Shown in pieces: positions 18,096 through 29,716 of a stretch of 32,617 nt of DNA. The notes below the pieces were generated by a model that saw nothing but the letters and a program-made list of their open reading frames with translations, was not told the origin of the DNA and searched no databases. Numbering within the stretch: the stretch's first letter is position 1; every line of letters begins with the position of its first letter. The position numbers and the translations under genes were made by a program. The stretch comes from Symsagittifera roscoffensis (Eukaryota > Xenacoelomorpha > Acoela > Convolutidae), in NCBI RefSeq assembly GCF_963678635.1, contig NW_026970613.1, positions 1 to 32,617 on the forward strand, read 5' to 3'.

Positions 18096-20010
18096 GATCA
18101 CCTCACACATATACTACTCACCACCTGAACTAATAACAAGGAAAACAACCGTGGAAGTACCACAAATAATAAAAATTGTCCAAGCAAAATCAAAACATCA
18201 CCACGATCGAAATGCAAACATGCAGTAAAAACCGATCGCAATAACACACAAGTAAATAAAATAGAACCTTTTTCAATATATATTGATTGCCAAGAGAACC
18301 ATTACGAAGTAGACTAATTAGAAGAATCTACATTTAAACCAATACCATACTCATCATGGATCAAAAAAAACACAAAACCAAAAATCACTTAGACAAAATT
18401 GTATGGGAAAAACCAATTCTTTTTGATGAAAAAAGAAAAATTAACTGAAGGCATAAATTTTCAGGATTCAAATTCGAAATACACTAGAAACAAAAATTTT
18501 AATTTGCAAGACCCTTTAGACAATATACCTCTCTCAAAAACCAAATATCAAAACATCTTTCTACAAAATACAGAGAAATCAGCAATGGAATTAGAACGAA
18601 ATTACCAGAACCTTGACCCTGTAATTAGACAACTAAAATCCTGGCATAAGTATAAAACAAAATCTATAAACGCAGATATCACTATTTTTGAAAATAATAC
18701 ACTCCTTAGATTTTTCAAAAAATTCAATAACACAACAATAAATGAGAATAAAATTCTTTTGGAATATCATACTCCAAAAACAAAAATACGTTGTCTACCA
18801 TTGAGTATGATACTTCTAGCATTTCACTTTTCACGTTCCCTGAATACAAAAAGACATGCAGGATTAGAAAAAACATACTCAAACTTTATTCAAAATTCTT
18901 ACTTTCCAAAAGCGCCATCTTGGATGAAAGTCTTGTGTTATGATTGCATATATGTCAACTACAAAAACCATATCCACGCCAAAAAAACAATTAGCAGAAA
19001 AAAAAATTTTAAAGGCAAAGTTTATATTTCAACCACAGAAAATCCTTTGATACTAAAGGCCCTATATCCCCTAATGATGCATTTACCCACTATGTAGCAC
19101 TCAACTCGGTACTTCATTAAAATGCTTATTATACATACGCAACCTACTACGAATATTGGATAGCCAAATTTCAATTACCAGATATCCTTGTCACAGACAA
19201 TGGCACTAAATTCATAAATAATGAAGTCATTACATTATGCCATCTTTTTAACATAAGACATAAACCCCGAATATTTCACGGCTCATTGGCTATTGGTTTA
19301 GTCAAAGGTATGAACCGTTACCTACTTGAATATCTTAGATGTGTCATAAATGGAAAAGATAATAAATTCCTCGGATGGTCAACTGACGTATAGCTATTCT
19401 CATTAGCTTATAATTCTCAATTAACAACAACTCTAGGACTATCACTATATGACATGGGTTTCAATCAAAAACAACGAAAATCAAAAATATTCGTAGCAAA
19501 TTCCTCAAACAATGCACAAGGTTACTGTCAACCTACTAAAGATTCCAATCGTTATAACTTACCATTACATACACACAATGAACATCATTTTCATCACCCA
19601 CAAACCCTAAAATTAGCCTCTGGATCACATACAAAATGAATTCTAAATCGAGATAAAAAACAATGAAATTCATCAAAAAACAGCAAAAAAATTTTTTTTT
19701 CAAATCAGTACATTCAATCACAAATAAATTCACTTTTCACCAATATAAAAGTTGGGAACATATGTTTTTTTTCCAAAATTTTAATACACAAAAAATATAT
19801 CTAAAAAATTGCGACCTGTCCGAAAAGTATTATATCAATTAATTGACAAACCCACTAATGTTACATATAAACTTATTGATTCTAACAAAAAAGAAAAAGT
19901 TCAACAGAGAAACAATATCACCCAAAAAAATACGCTCTTTGCAATCTTTTAAAAATATAATCTTTTACAAGACTAAAGATTGAACAAAATTCCTTAGAAA
20001 TCAATGACCA
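18096..20010 (+). pseudogene. Ty3/gypsy-like pol remnant, RNase H end to integrase, copy 2
   Basis: Same domains as copy 1, with a longer unbroken part: 18399 to about 19097 reads through the spacer and the whole zinc-binding domain (HFSRSLNTKRHAGLEKTYSNF region, then CYDCIYVNYKNH, where a two-base loss has destroyed the second Cys pair). Asp positions in DAFTHYVAL and VTDNGTKF are kept but in broken frames. The third acidic site is again Lys (19314-19316). The C-terminal part ends near 20010, and the tandem unit ends at 20108. Confidence 0.85.
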
Positions 20011-20144
20011 ACAGAGAAGTCAACAAGTATATAGGGTATAACGTTGAGCAAGTATGACGTTAGTATATTGTTTTTCTTTGAGTAGGGTATAACGTTGCGT
20101 TGATTTCGTAATATCTTAATAGTCCGAAATGAGGATGGTGATGG

Positions 20145-20450
20145 AATTGCATGGTGAATTGTTTTGCATTTACGTTTGTATTTGTGTTCTTTGCATATTT
20201 AATAGAGGAAATTGTTACTCTGAAGAATTTATGCTGAATTCAAGGTCAGATATTTATTACTGTTGTGTGTTCTGATCATCATTATATCGATGGACTTGGC
20301 TGATTGAAAAATTTTATAAAGGACCAGATAAAGTTTTCAACTATTTCCGTTGTTGGTTGTAAATTGGGTAAAAATTTGAAAAAATGGAGGCTGAATAAAA
20401 AATCTTCGGAAAATTGTTAAAAAGGTTCAATTTTTTTTGTATTTTTATTG
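20145..20450 (+). pseudogene. Decayed copy of the small two-segment membrane ORF
   Basis: Matches the intact ORF at 25705-26028 (IYAEF, VRYL, LLCVLIIIISMD) but is broken by stops and small indels. It has no usable reading over its length. Confidence 0.6.
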
Positions 20451-21195
20451 TTGATTTGTAATTTGCTTTTAAGATTTTTTTATTGGTATCAATTTAGTGA
20501 TAAAAGGTTTTTTATTTTGTGTTTAAAATCTGTAATTTGAAATATTTAATTAATTTTTGATTTAGTTTTATCGTACTTGCTGATATTAATGATAAATGAA
20601 TTTCGCCATAAATTATTAGGCTTGTGCCATGTGCTGTGGCAAGTTACTTGAAGTTTTTGAAAGTGAACATTTAGGATAAAACGAATGAATTTCATTCCCT
20701 TATGATAAAATTAAAAATACATGAATATGCTATTGAATCCAATTAACAGAATCTAGAACGTCTTTACTATGTCAACACTTTTTTTTTTGAGTTGTATTCT
20801 GGTATGAATAGATTATGTTTGTTTGATTGTCAACCATGTTTTTTTAAAACTGTAAAGACTGTAATTTAAATATGCAAAGTGGAAGATGTAATGGTGAGTG
20901 TATTTTTCCGACATCAAATTCTAATGTTGCCAATAGCATAGTGTATTATAGTAAAAAGTTTGCAAGGTGTTTCATTTTTTGTTGTTTTATTTTAGTGATG
21001 TAAAATGGATTGTGAAAGATTTTTTGTTCCATTTGTGTTTTTGGAAGTTTAAATATGTAAAAGAACCTGTGTTTTTACTCACTTGTGCGAAAGTTTTTAG
21101 ATAATTATTCGTTTAGTATTGTAGATTGACAAACATCTGGAACCAGTTCTAAACTACTATTTATAAGCCAATTATATTTTTGTTAAATCTAGCTC

Positions 21196-21202
21196 TATAA
21201 AA
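21196..21202 (+). promoter_or_regulatory. TATA-like box in LTR-like repeat A
   Basis: TATAAAA within GCTCTATAAAAAATT, kept at the same place in repeat B (26779-26785). It lies about 280 bases before the first ATG of the basic ORF, so it could be the promoter of the retroelement. Confidence 0.35.
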
Positions 21203-21392
21203 AATTATTAACTAACCAATCACATTCCATCACTAACATTGACACTTATTTGTAAGTGCTGAAACAATTAAGATTGGTATTAGACTAAGAAGTTGCACGA
21301 ATCTATCCGCCCGAAAAATTATAGCTTGACCAACAGACGGTGTACCTTATCTGAAATTACTCTTTGAGTACAGTACATAATACATAACTAAT

Positions 21393-21903
21393 TTGCTGCG
21401 ACCGGAAACCTCAAACAAGATCCTAACTAATAGACTTAGATCACTAGAATTAGAATTCAGACAATTGCAAAATTGCAAAATGTTAGATGGATTAGACAAC
21501 TTAATAGAAATGTCTCGACATCTCAAAAAATCGACCCCAACATTTCAAACAATGCGAGAAATACCAGCTTTTGCACGAAGACCGAGATCACGGCGTGGAC
21601 AAGGATTGAACGATAGAACGATCTACTACATGAAAGTACGACAAAAAAACCGGAAAAATGTTTTTGTTCAGAAAATTTTATGCTGTAAATTTATTTGAAA
21701 TTGCTGTAAATTTATTTGAATTTAACACGATAGACAAACGAAAACTTTTTTACAACTCAGGATCAACATCACCATCATCAATTAAAAGCAAACGCAGAAT
21801 TTTAAAATCATATTTTAAAAAACCGGTACGACTATATAATTGGATTCAGCCAATAAGACACATTGAAAATTACACATTAGCAGTTCTGAGATACAAAAAA
21901 TGA
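21393..21903 (+). pseudogene. Conserved basic ORF upstream of gag, copy A, one-base shift
   Basis: Contains EFRQLQNCKMLDGLDNLIEM, REIPAFARRPRSRRGQGLND and RTIYYMKV, then after an extra A in an A-run near 21645 continues in another frame with KLFYNSGSTSPSSIKSKRR and LYNWIQPIRHIENYTLAVL to the stop at 21901-21903. The same protein is unbroken at 27060-27482. I do not recognise the family. It could be the N-terminal part of Gag or a separate product. Confidence 0.55.
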
Positions 21904-24040
21904 TCAATTACGACAAAAGGTTCGACGATGACTCAATAATTTCTTTTTTGTCTTACCACAAAGTGATCCCGCGCGAGGACAAATACAATTTTGTCACAAC
22001 GAAATTGTAAGTTTATTCGAAAAAGAAAACAGACCATGCAAATAGGAATTTCCCGAAAAGAGAAAAGAAGAAAAATCTTCGATCACCATAATAAGGCATA
22101 TGCAATATCACTTCATAAGACGGAATATCCAATATCGAATTGTTACCACCACAACCAAACCAAACAACAAATCCGATTCAAACAGATGACATAGATAAAG
22201 AGTTCTCAAAAGTCTTCACAGAACACGTAAAACCTACACGAGATCAAAACTCAGGAAGAGCAAGCTCAATCTTTACAAACGATGTTTTCTCTATTAAGTA
22301 TCGTTATATATCTATACTAGAATGAAAGAAACACAAAATGAATCACCACTTCAAACATCTCGACTCTCCACAAAATATTTATCTTTTCTCAAAACTCCTA
22401 GATACAATCCGCGGAAACCACACTGGTGTTGCCACATCACAAAAGTTGAAACATGACCTACAACGAATATTAGCATAGTTTACAATTGATTATTTTTTTC
22501 TACAATAAAGATTTCATTTCAACATCAGGAAAAAAATTTTCGACCACAGACTTCAGACGAGGGAACTATACTCGCCGATCAAACAGATCATGTTTGTGAA
22601 CCTGGTTGGTCTCATCCTTCTCTTATTAATTCAACAACTGATATATCACGTGCAGCAATTACCACTCTTTCTGTACTCAGAGATTATGTAAGAGTTACTC
22701 CACTCACTATTGATGCACAACTTTTAAATTATAACTCAATGTTCAACAAAAAAACAGGAAATAATAGTTTGAACTCCGCGTTCATCAACACACAAGAAAG
22801 CCTTAATTGACAAAAAACCTTATACAACAAGATATTCAAACCGCAGCACAATTTATTAACAAGGAATTCATTCCATTTCTCCTATTCATCCTACACTTAC
22901 AACACTACATAACAAAAACACTCAATTTCCACAAAAAACTATCTGTTGCCCCGAAATATTCACAAATAGATTACCAGACATTTAGACCAATAACAAAACA
23001 CGGCAATTGAACAAGCAAAAAACTTCAAATAGAATTAGATTTTCAGATCACAATAACAATTTTTTGTGCAAAAAGACCAATAACAAAACCCTCTTACTTA
23101 AACAATCAGAATGAATCACAAAAACAATGTTACAACCAATAGATACCAAAAAAAGCTTACTACTCATTTTTCTTTAATAACCAACAACAAAGAACAACAG
23201 ATCATAGTAAAAACTATCATTTTTTTAAACGAAACAAAAATAAAAAATATCAAAACAAAAATATCACAAACAAACAATTCAGAAGAAATCAATCAAACTA
23301 TTCAGAAAATGAGGACTACTTAAATCAAAACTAACAACATTCTAACAATAATCCACGGAACAATAATTGGAAGATTGATCAAACAGATCCTATTTATTAA
23401 CCAGATAACTTCGAATCTTATACACGTTGTGAACAAAGACGATAAACAAGACAACCCTTTCCTCCCAGACAAAACTCAGCCTCATACAAATATATTTTTC
23501 CAATCAAAAAACTCTATGAATACACAGAATTACGAAGCAAATCAAATACAAAACGAAATCCCATTACCATACTATTTACAACAACATAAAATCAGAAAAA
23601 CCGAACTTTTTTTTTCAAATACCAAATGCAGCAGAATCAATCGAAGTGACTATGGAACCATACTTTATTGGTGGATCATCTACATCTTCAAATAGAAGAC
23701 TAATGATATTCACAGGAACAGACCCTGAAGACTAAGACTACTTGACTATTTGAATGCAGTCACAGCTAAATTAATTTTAAATATAGAACCTGGACCAGTA
23801 AATACACCACTAAATCAAAATTGGTTACATAGTTGTACAGCTCTAATCCAAACCACACTTGATGGCGCAGCTCAAAAATGGTTTTCAGTTTTACCTATAG
23901 ACTTTAAATCAGACAGGAAAAGATTGACACAAGAGTATTCAAAACTGTTGCACTCTGATATGTTCGACTCTGTTCGACATCAAAGAGTTCTTTGCAATGA
24001 ATTTCGTAGACTACCCAACGAAACAAAAAACAACCCAACT
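21904..24040 (+). pseudogene. Gag remnants, copy A, ending in a deletion junction
   Basis: Coding-like text in shifting frames. One stop-free stretch (22490-22810) reads FRPQTSDEGTILADQTDH and LRDYVRVTPLTIDAQLL. An Asn/Gln-rich part follows around 23111-23600. The clearest piece is 23600-24035, with PYFIGGSSTSSNRRLMIFTG and then ALIQTTLDGAAQKWFSVLP and TQEYSKLLHSDMFDSVRHQ, the retrotransposon Gag capsid pattern. A stop sits in the middle near 23734. Around 24035 the Gag homology ends and the text jumps straight to the pol spacer before integrase. Confidence 0.7.
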
Positions 24041-25620
24041 GATGAAAAAAGCAAATTTAACTGAAGGCATAAATTTACAGAATTTAAATTCGAAATACAC
24101 TAGAAACAAAAAACTTTAATTTGCAAGACCCTTTAGACAATATACCTCTCTCAAAAACCAAATATCAAAACATCTTTCTACAAATTACAGAGAAATCAAC
24201 ACTGGAATTAGTACGAAATTACCCGAATCTTGACCCTGTAATTAGACAACTAAAATCCTGGCATAAGTATAAAACAAAATCTATAAACGCAGATATTACT
24301 GTTTTTCAAAAAATTCAATAACACAACAAAAAATGAAAATAATAACCTTTTGGAACATCATACTCCAAAAACAAAAATACGTTGTCTACCATTATGTATG
24401 ATACTTCTAGCATTTCACTTTTCACGTTCCCTGAATACAAAAAGACATGCAGGATTAGAAAAAACATACTCAAACTTTATTCAAAATTCTTACTTTCCAA
24501 AAGCGCCATCTTGGATGAAAGTCTTGTGTTATGATTGCATAATATGTCAACTACAAAAACCATATCCACACCAAAATCAATTAGCAGAAAAAAAATTTTT
24601 AAAGGCAAAGTTTATTTTTCAACCACAGAAAATCCTTTGTTACAAAAGGCCCTATATCGCCCTATATGATGCATTTACCCACTATGTAGCACTCAACCCG
24701 GTACTTCAATAAAATGCTGATTATACATACGCAACCTTCTACGAATATTGGATAGCCAAATTTGGATTACCAGATATCCTTGTCACAGACAATGGCACTA
24801 AATTCATAAATAAAGAAATCATTACATTATGCCATCTTTTTAGCATAAGACATAAACCCCAAACATTTCACGGCTCATTGGTTTTTGGTTTAGACAAAGG
24901 TATGAACCGTTACCTAATTGAATACCTTAGATGTATCATAAATGGAAAAGATAATAAATACACCGAATGGTCAACTGACGTATAGCTATTCTCATTAGCT
25001 TATAATTCTCAATTAACAACAACTCTAGGACTATCACCATATTCAATCAAAAACAAGGAAAACCAATAAAATTCAAAGCAAATTCCTCGAACTATGCACA
25101 AGGTTACTGTCAACCTACTAAAGATTCAAATTGTTATAACTTACCATTACATACACACAATGAACATCATTTTCATCGCCCACCAACCCTAAAATTAGCC
25201 TCTGGATCACATACAAAATGAATTCTAAATGAGATAAAAAACAATGAAATTCATCAAAAAACAGCGAAAAAGTTTTTTTCAAATCAGAACATTCAATCAC
25301 AAATAAATTCACTTTTCACCAATATAAAAGTTGGGAACATATGTTTTTTTTTCAAAATTTTAATACACAAATATATGTAAAAAATTGCGACCTATCCGAA
25401 AAGTATTATATTAATTAATTGACAAACCCACTAATGTTACATATAAACTTATTGATTCTAACAAAAAAGAAAAAGTTCAACAGAGAAACAATATCACCCA
25501 AAAGAATACGCTCTTCGCAAATTATTGAAAATATACTTTTTTTCAAGACTAAAGATTGTACAAAATTCCTTAGAAATCAATGACCAACAGAGAAGTCAAC
25601 AAGTAAGTAGCGTTTATCGT
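24041..25620 (+). pseudogene. Ty3/gypsy-like integrase remnant, copy 3
   Basis: More diverged than copies 1 and 2. The spacer reads DPLDNIPLSKTKYQNIFL. The zinc-binding domain is complete in one frame: HFSRSLNTKRHAGLEKTYSN, then CYDCIICQLQKPYP with both Cys. YDAFTHYVALNP carries the first Asp, and LPDILVTDNGTKF the second in a shifted frame. The third site is again Lys (GLDKGMN, codon 24896-24898). It is joined directly to gag at its 5' side, so protease, reverse transcriptase and RNase H are missing. Confidence 0.85.
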
Positions 25621-25704
25621 TGAGCAAGTATAACGTTAGAATAAAATTTTCCTTTGAGTAGGGTATAACGTTGTGTTGATTTCGTAAAATCTTATTAGTC
25701 GCAA

Positions 25705-26028
25705 ATGAGGATGCATGGTGAATTGTTGTATAGAAGTAGCGCATTTACGTTTGTATTTGTGTTCTTTGCATATCTAATAGAGGAAATTGTTACTCTAAAT
25801 ATTTATGCTGAATTCGAGGTCAGATATTTAATACTGTTGTGTGTTCTGATCATCATTATATCGATGGATTGGCTGATTGAAAAATTTTACAAAGGACCAG
25901 ATAAAGTTTTCAACTATTTCCGTTGTTGGTTGTACATAGGGTCAAAATTTGAAAAAATGGAGGCTGATTATAAAATCTTCGGAAAATTGTTAAAAAGGTT
26001 CAATTTGTTTTTGCATATTTATCGTTGA
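25705..26028 (+). CDS. Small membrane ORF downstream of integrase
   Basis: Intact reading of 107 residues from ATG 25705, beginning MRMHGELLYRSSAFTFVF. Two hydrophobic segments are visible (AFTFVFVFFAYLIEEIV and VRYLILLCVLIIIISMDWLI), followed by a basic, aromatic tail (FYKGPDKVFNYFRCWLYIG). It stands where env or accessory genes occur in some Ty3/gypsy elements, but it lacks a signal-peptide-plus-ectodomain layout and is much shorter than an Env. Its counterpart at 20145-20450 is broken. It may be a degraded env end, an accessory protein or a chance ORF in the 3' region. Confidence 0.4.
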   Translation: MRMHGELLYRSSAFTFVFVFFAYLIEEIVTLNIYAEFEVRYLILLCVLIIIISMDWLIEKFYKGPDKVFNYFRCWLYIGSKFEKMEADYKIFGKLLKRFNLFLHIYR

Positions 26029-26778
26029 TTTGTAATTTGCTATTATGATTTTTTTATTGGTATCAATTTAGTGATAAAAGTTTTTACTTTTATTTTGTGT
26101 TTAAAATCTGTAATTTGAAATATTTAATTAATTTTTGATTAAGTTTTATCGTAATTGCCAATTTTAATGATAAATGAATTTTGCCATAAATGGTTAAGCT
26201 TGTGCCATGTGCTGTGGCAAGTTTTCTTGAAGTTTCTGAAAGTGAAAATTTAGGATAAAACGAATGAATTTCATTCCCTTGTAATAAAATTAAAAACACA
26301 TGAATATGATTTTGAATCCAATAAACAGAATCTAGAACGTCTTTACTAAGTCAACACTATTTTTCTTTTGTGTTTTATTCTGATATGAATAGATTATGTT
26401 TGTTTGATTTTCAACCATGTTTTTTTAAAACTGTAAAGAATGTAATTTAAAAATATAAAGTGGAATATGTAATGGTGAGTGTTTTTTCCCGAAATCAACT
26501 TCTAATGTTGCATATAGCATAGTGTATTATAGTAAAAAATTTGCAAGGTGTCTAAATTTTTGTTGTTTTAGTTTAGTGATGAAAACATAGAATGTGAAAG
26601 AATTTGTTGTCCATTTGTGTTTTTGGAAGTTTAAATATGTAAAAGAACCTGTGTTTTTACTCAATTGTGCTAAAGTTTTTAGATAATTATTCGTTTAGTA
26701 TTGTAGATTGACAAACATCTGGAACTAGTTCTAAATTACTAATTATAAGCCAATTAAATTTTTGTTAAAACTAGCTCT

Positions 26779-26785
26779 ATAAAAA
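26779..26785 (+). promoter_or_regulatory. TATA-like box in LTR-like repeat B
   Basis: TATAAAA within CTCTATAAAAAATT, at the same place as in repeat A. Confidence 0.35.
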
Positions 26786-27059
26786 ATTATTAGATAACCA
26801 ATCACATTCCATCACTAACATTGACACTTATTTGTAAGTGCTGAAACGATTAAGATTGGTATTAAAGAGAAGTTGCACGAATCTATCAGACCGAAAAAAT
26901 ATAGCTCGACCAACAGACGGTGTACCTTATCTGAAATTACTCTTTGAGTACAGTACATAATACATAACTAATTTGCTGTGACCAAAAACCTCGAACAAGA
27001 TCTTAACTAATAGACTTAGATCACTAGAATTAGAATTCAGACAATTGCAAAATTGCAAA

Positions 27060-27482
27060 ATGTTAGATGGATTAGACAATTTAATAGAAATGTCTCGACA
27101 TCTCAAAAAATCTTCCCCAACATTTCAAACAATACGAGAAATACCAGCTTTTGCACGAAGACCGAGATCACGGCGTGGACAAGGATTGAACGATAGAACG
27201 ATCTACTACATGAAAGTACGACAAAAAACCGCAAAAATGTTTTTGTTCAGAAAACTTTATGCAGTAAATTTATTTGAAATTGCGGTAAATTTATTTGAAT
27301 TCAACCCGATAGACAAACAAAAACATTTTTACAACTCAGGATCAACATCACCATCATCAATTAAAAGCAAACGCAGAATTTTAAAATCATACTTTAATAA
27401 ACCGGTACATCTATATAATTGGATTCAGCCAATAAGACACATTGAAAATTACACATTAGCAGTTCTGAGATACAAAAAATGA
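27060..27482 (+). CDS. Conserved basic ORF upstream of gag, copy B, intact
   Basis: The first ATG at 27060 gives 140 residues to TGA 27480-27482; the frame is open upstream to about 26974 without an ATG. It contains MLDGLDNLIEMSRHLKKSS, REIPAFARRPRSRRGQGLND, RTIYYMKVRQ, then FYNSGSTSPSSIKSKRR and YNWIQPIRHIENYTLAVL. It is strongly basic in the middle. Differences from copy A include conservative changes such as Thr/Ser and Met/Ile. Family unknown; N-terminal Gag or a separate nucleic-acid-binding product are both possible. Confidence 0.5.
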   Translation: MLDGLDNLIEMSRHLKKSSPTFQTIREIPAFARRPRSRRGQGLNDRTIYYMKVRQKTAKMFLFRKLYAVNLFEIAVNLFEFNPIDKQKHFYNSGSTSPSSIKSKRRILKSYFNKPVHLYNWIQPIRHIENYTLAVLRYKK

Positions 27483-29680
27483 TCAATTACGACAAAAGGT
27501 TCGACGATGACTCAATAATTCGTTTTTTGTCTATCCACAAAGTGATCCTGCGCGAGGACAAATACAATTTTGTCACAACGAAATTGTAAGTTTATTCGGT
27601 AAAAAGAAAACAGACCATGCAAATAGGAATTTCACGAAAAGAGAAAAGAAGAAAAATCTTCGATCACCATAATAAGGCATATGCAATATCACTTCATACT
27701 ACGGAATATCCAATATCGAATTTTTACCACCACAACCAAACCAAACAACAAATCCGATTCAAACAGATGACATAGATAAAGAATTCTCAAAAGTCTTCAC
27801 AGAACACGTAAAACTAATATGAGATCAAAACTCAGAAAGAGCAAACTCAATCTTTACAAACGATGTTTTCTCTATTAATTATCTTTATATATCTATATTA
27901 GAATGAAAGAAACACAAAACGAATCACCACTTCAAACATTTCGACTCTCCACAAAATATTTATCTTTTCTAAAAACTCTTAGATACAATCCGTGGAAACC
28001 ACACAGGTACTGACACATCACAAAAATTGAAACATGGCCTACAACGAATATTAGCATAGTTTATAAGTGACTATTTTTTTACAATAAAGATTTCATTTCG
28101 ACATCAAGAAAAAAATTTTCGACCACAGACTTCAGACGATGGAACTCTACTTACCGATCAAACAGCTCATGTTTGAGACCCTGATTGGTCTCATCCTTCT
28201 CTTATTTATTTAACAACTGATATATCATGTGCAGCAATTACCACTATTTCTGTACTAAGAGATTATGTAAGAGTTACTCCACTCACTATTGCTGCACAAC
28301 ATTTAAAGTATAACTCAATGTTCACCAAAAGAACAGGAAATAATAATTTGAACTCCACGTTCATCAACACACAAAAAAACCTTAATTGACAAAAAAACTT
28401 ACACAACAAGATATTCAAACCGCAGCACAATTTATTAACAAGGAATTCATCCCATTTCTCCTATTCATCCTACACTTAAAACACTACATAACAAAAACAC
28501 TCAATTTCCACAGACAACTATCCAATTAACAGTAAATCCAACTTTTGCTCAAAAATATTCACAAATAGATTACCAGACATATAGACCAATAACAAAAACA
28601 CGGCGATCAAACAAGCAAAAAACTTCAAATCGAAATAGTTTTTCAGATCACAGTTACGATTTTTTGTGGAAAAAGACCAATAACAAAACCGTCCTTTCAT
28701 AAACAATCAGAATCAGTCACAAAAACAATGTTACAACCAATAGATACCAAAACAAGCTTACCACTCATTTTTCTCTATTGACCAACAACGAAGAACAACA
28801 GATCATAGTAAAAATTATCACTTTTTTTAAACAAAACAAGAATAACAAAACAAAAATATCACAACCAAACATTTCAGAAGAAATCAATCAAATTATTCGG
28901 AAGATGAGGACTACTTTAATCAAAATCAGCAACATTCTAATAATATTCCACGGAACAATAATTGGAACATTGATCAAACAGATCCTATTTATTAACCAGA
29001 TACTTTCGAATCTTATACACGTTGTGAACAAAGACGACAATCAAGACAACCCTTTCCTCCCAGACAAAATTCAGCCTCATACAAACATATTTTTCCAATC
29101 ACAAAACTCTAAGAACACACAGAATTACGAAGACAATCAAATACAAAACGAAATCCCACTACCATACTATTTATAACAAATTAAAATCACAAAAACCCAA
29201 CTTATTTTTTCAAATACCAAATGCAGCAGAATCAATCGAAGTGACTATAGAACCATACTTTATGGGTGGATCATCTACATCTTCAAATGAACGAATAATG
29301 ATATTCACAGGAACAGACCCTGAAGACCCAGACTACAAAATGGTTTTCAGTTTTCAGTTTTACCTATAGACATTAAATCAGACAGGAAAAGATTGACACA
29401 AGAGTATTCAAAAACTGTTGCACTCTGATATGTTCGACTCTGTTCGACATCAAAGAAATCTATGCAATGAAATTCGTAGACTCCCCAACGAGACAATCAA
29501 ACAACTCGCAGTTAGAATTGAAACATTATTAAGAAAAGCACAATCCCATAACAAGCATGGTTACGAAGACACGAAAAAGACAAAAGTCCTTATGATGACT
29601 CTAACACAACAACTACAGAAAAATGCAAAAAAAGAGCATCAACTCCATCATCATTTTGAGAACTCGACATAGATTTACGA
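27483..29680 (+). pseudogene. Gag remnants, copy B
   Basis: Parallels 21904-24040. The part matching 22490-22810 carries an in-frame TGA near 28176. The Asn/Gln-rich part is at 28694-29176. The capsid part has lost about 110 bases near 29336 but continues further than copy A: HSDMFDSVRHQRNLCNEIRR, then NETIKQLAVRIETLLRKA, a pattern seen in retrotransposon capsid C-terminal domains. It leads on into nucleocapsid text. Confidence 0.7.
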
Positions 29681-29716
29681 AAATTAGTAAATAGACTAGA
29701 ACAAGATGAAAATATT

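Larger units (their letters stand above)
17438..20108. repeat. Tandem duplication, second copy (about 2.67 kb)
   Basis: Nearly identical to 14757-17437, with scattered single-base differences and small indels. It has lost 25 bases in the polymerase tail near 17516 and keeps 13 bases near 18757 that copy 1 lacks. After 20108 the sequence goes on into retroelement DNA that copy 1 lacks, so the original locus order continues from copy 2. Confidence 0.95.
20109..21392 (+). repeat. Long direct repeat between integrase and gag, LTR-like, copy A
   Basis: About 1.28 kb, matched over its length by 25685-26970 at an offset near 5.58 kb. It lies after an integrase and before a basic ORF and gag, the place of an LTR (with flanking untranslated sequence) in a Ty3/gypsy element. 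It is AT-rich with a TATA-like box. I could not find convincing TG...CA ends, a polypurine tract or a primer-binding site, so the exact LTR limits are unknown. Confidence 0.6.
25685..26970 (+). repeat. Long direct repeat between integrase and gag, LTR-like, copy B
   Basis: Matches 20109-21392 with many small differences, clearly older than the tandem duplication upstream. It carries the intact small membrane ORF at its 5' side and a TATA-like box at 26779-26785. The stretch 26029-26970 is otherwise noncoding and AT-rich. LTR ends could not be fixed. Confidence 0.6.

Noticed and set aside
21240-21330. Possible primer-binding site (TGGTATTAGACT) after the LTR-like repeat
   Set aside because: Not preceded by a CA end, differs in the second copy, and I could not match it to a tRNA 3' end.
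26090-26299. Minus-strand ORF of 69 codons in the LTR-like repeat
   Set aside because: Not kept in the other copy and without any recognisable pattern.
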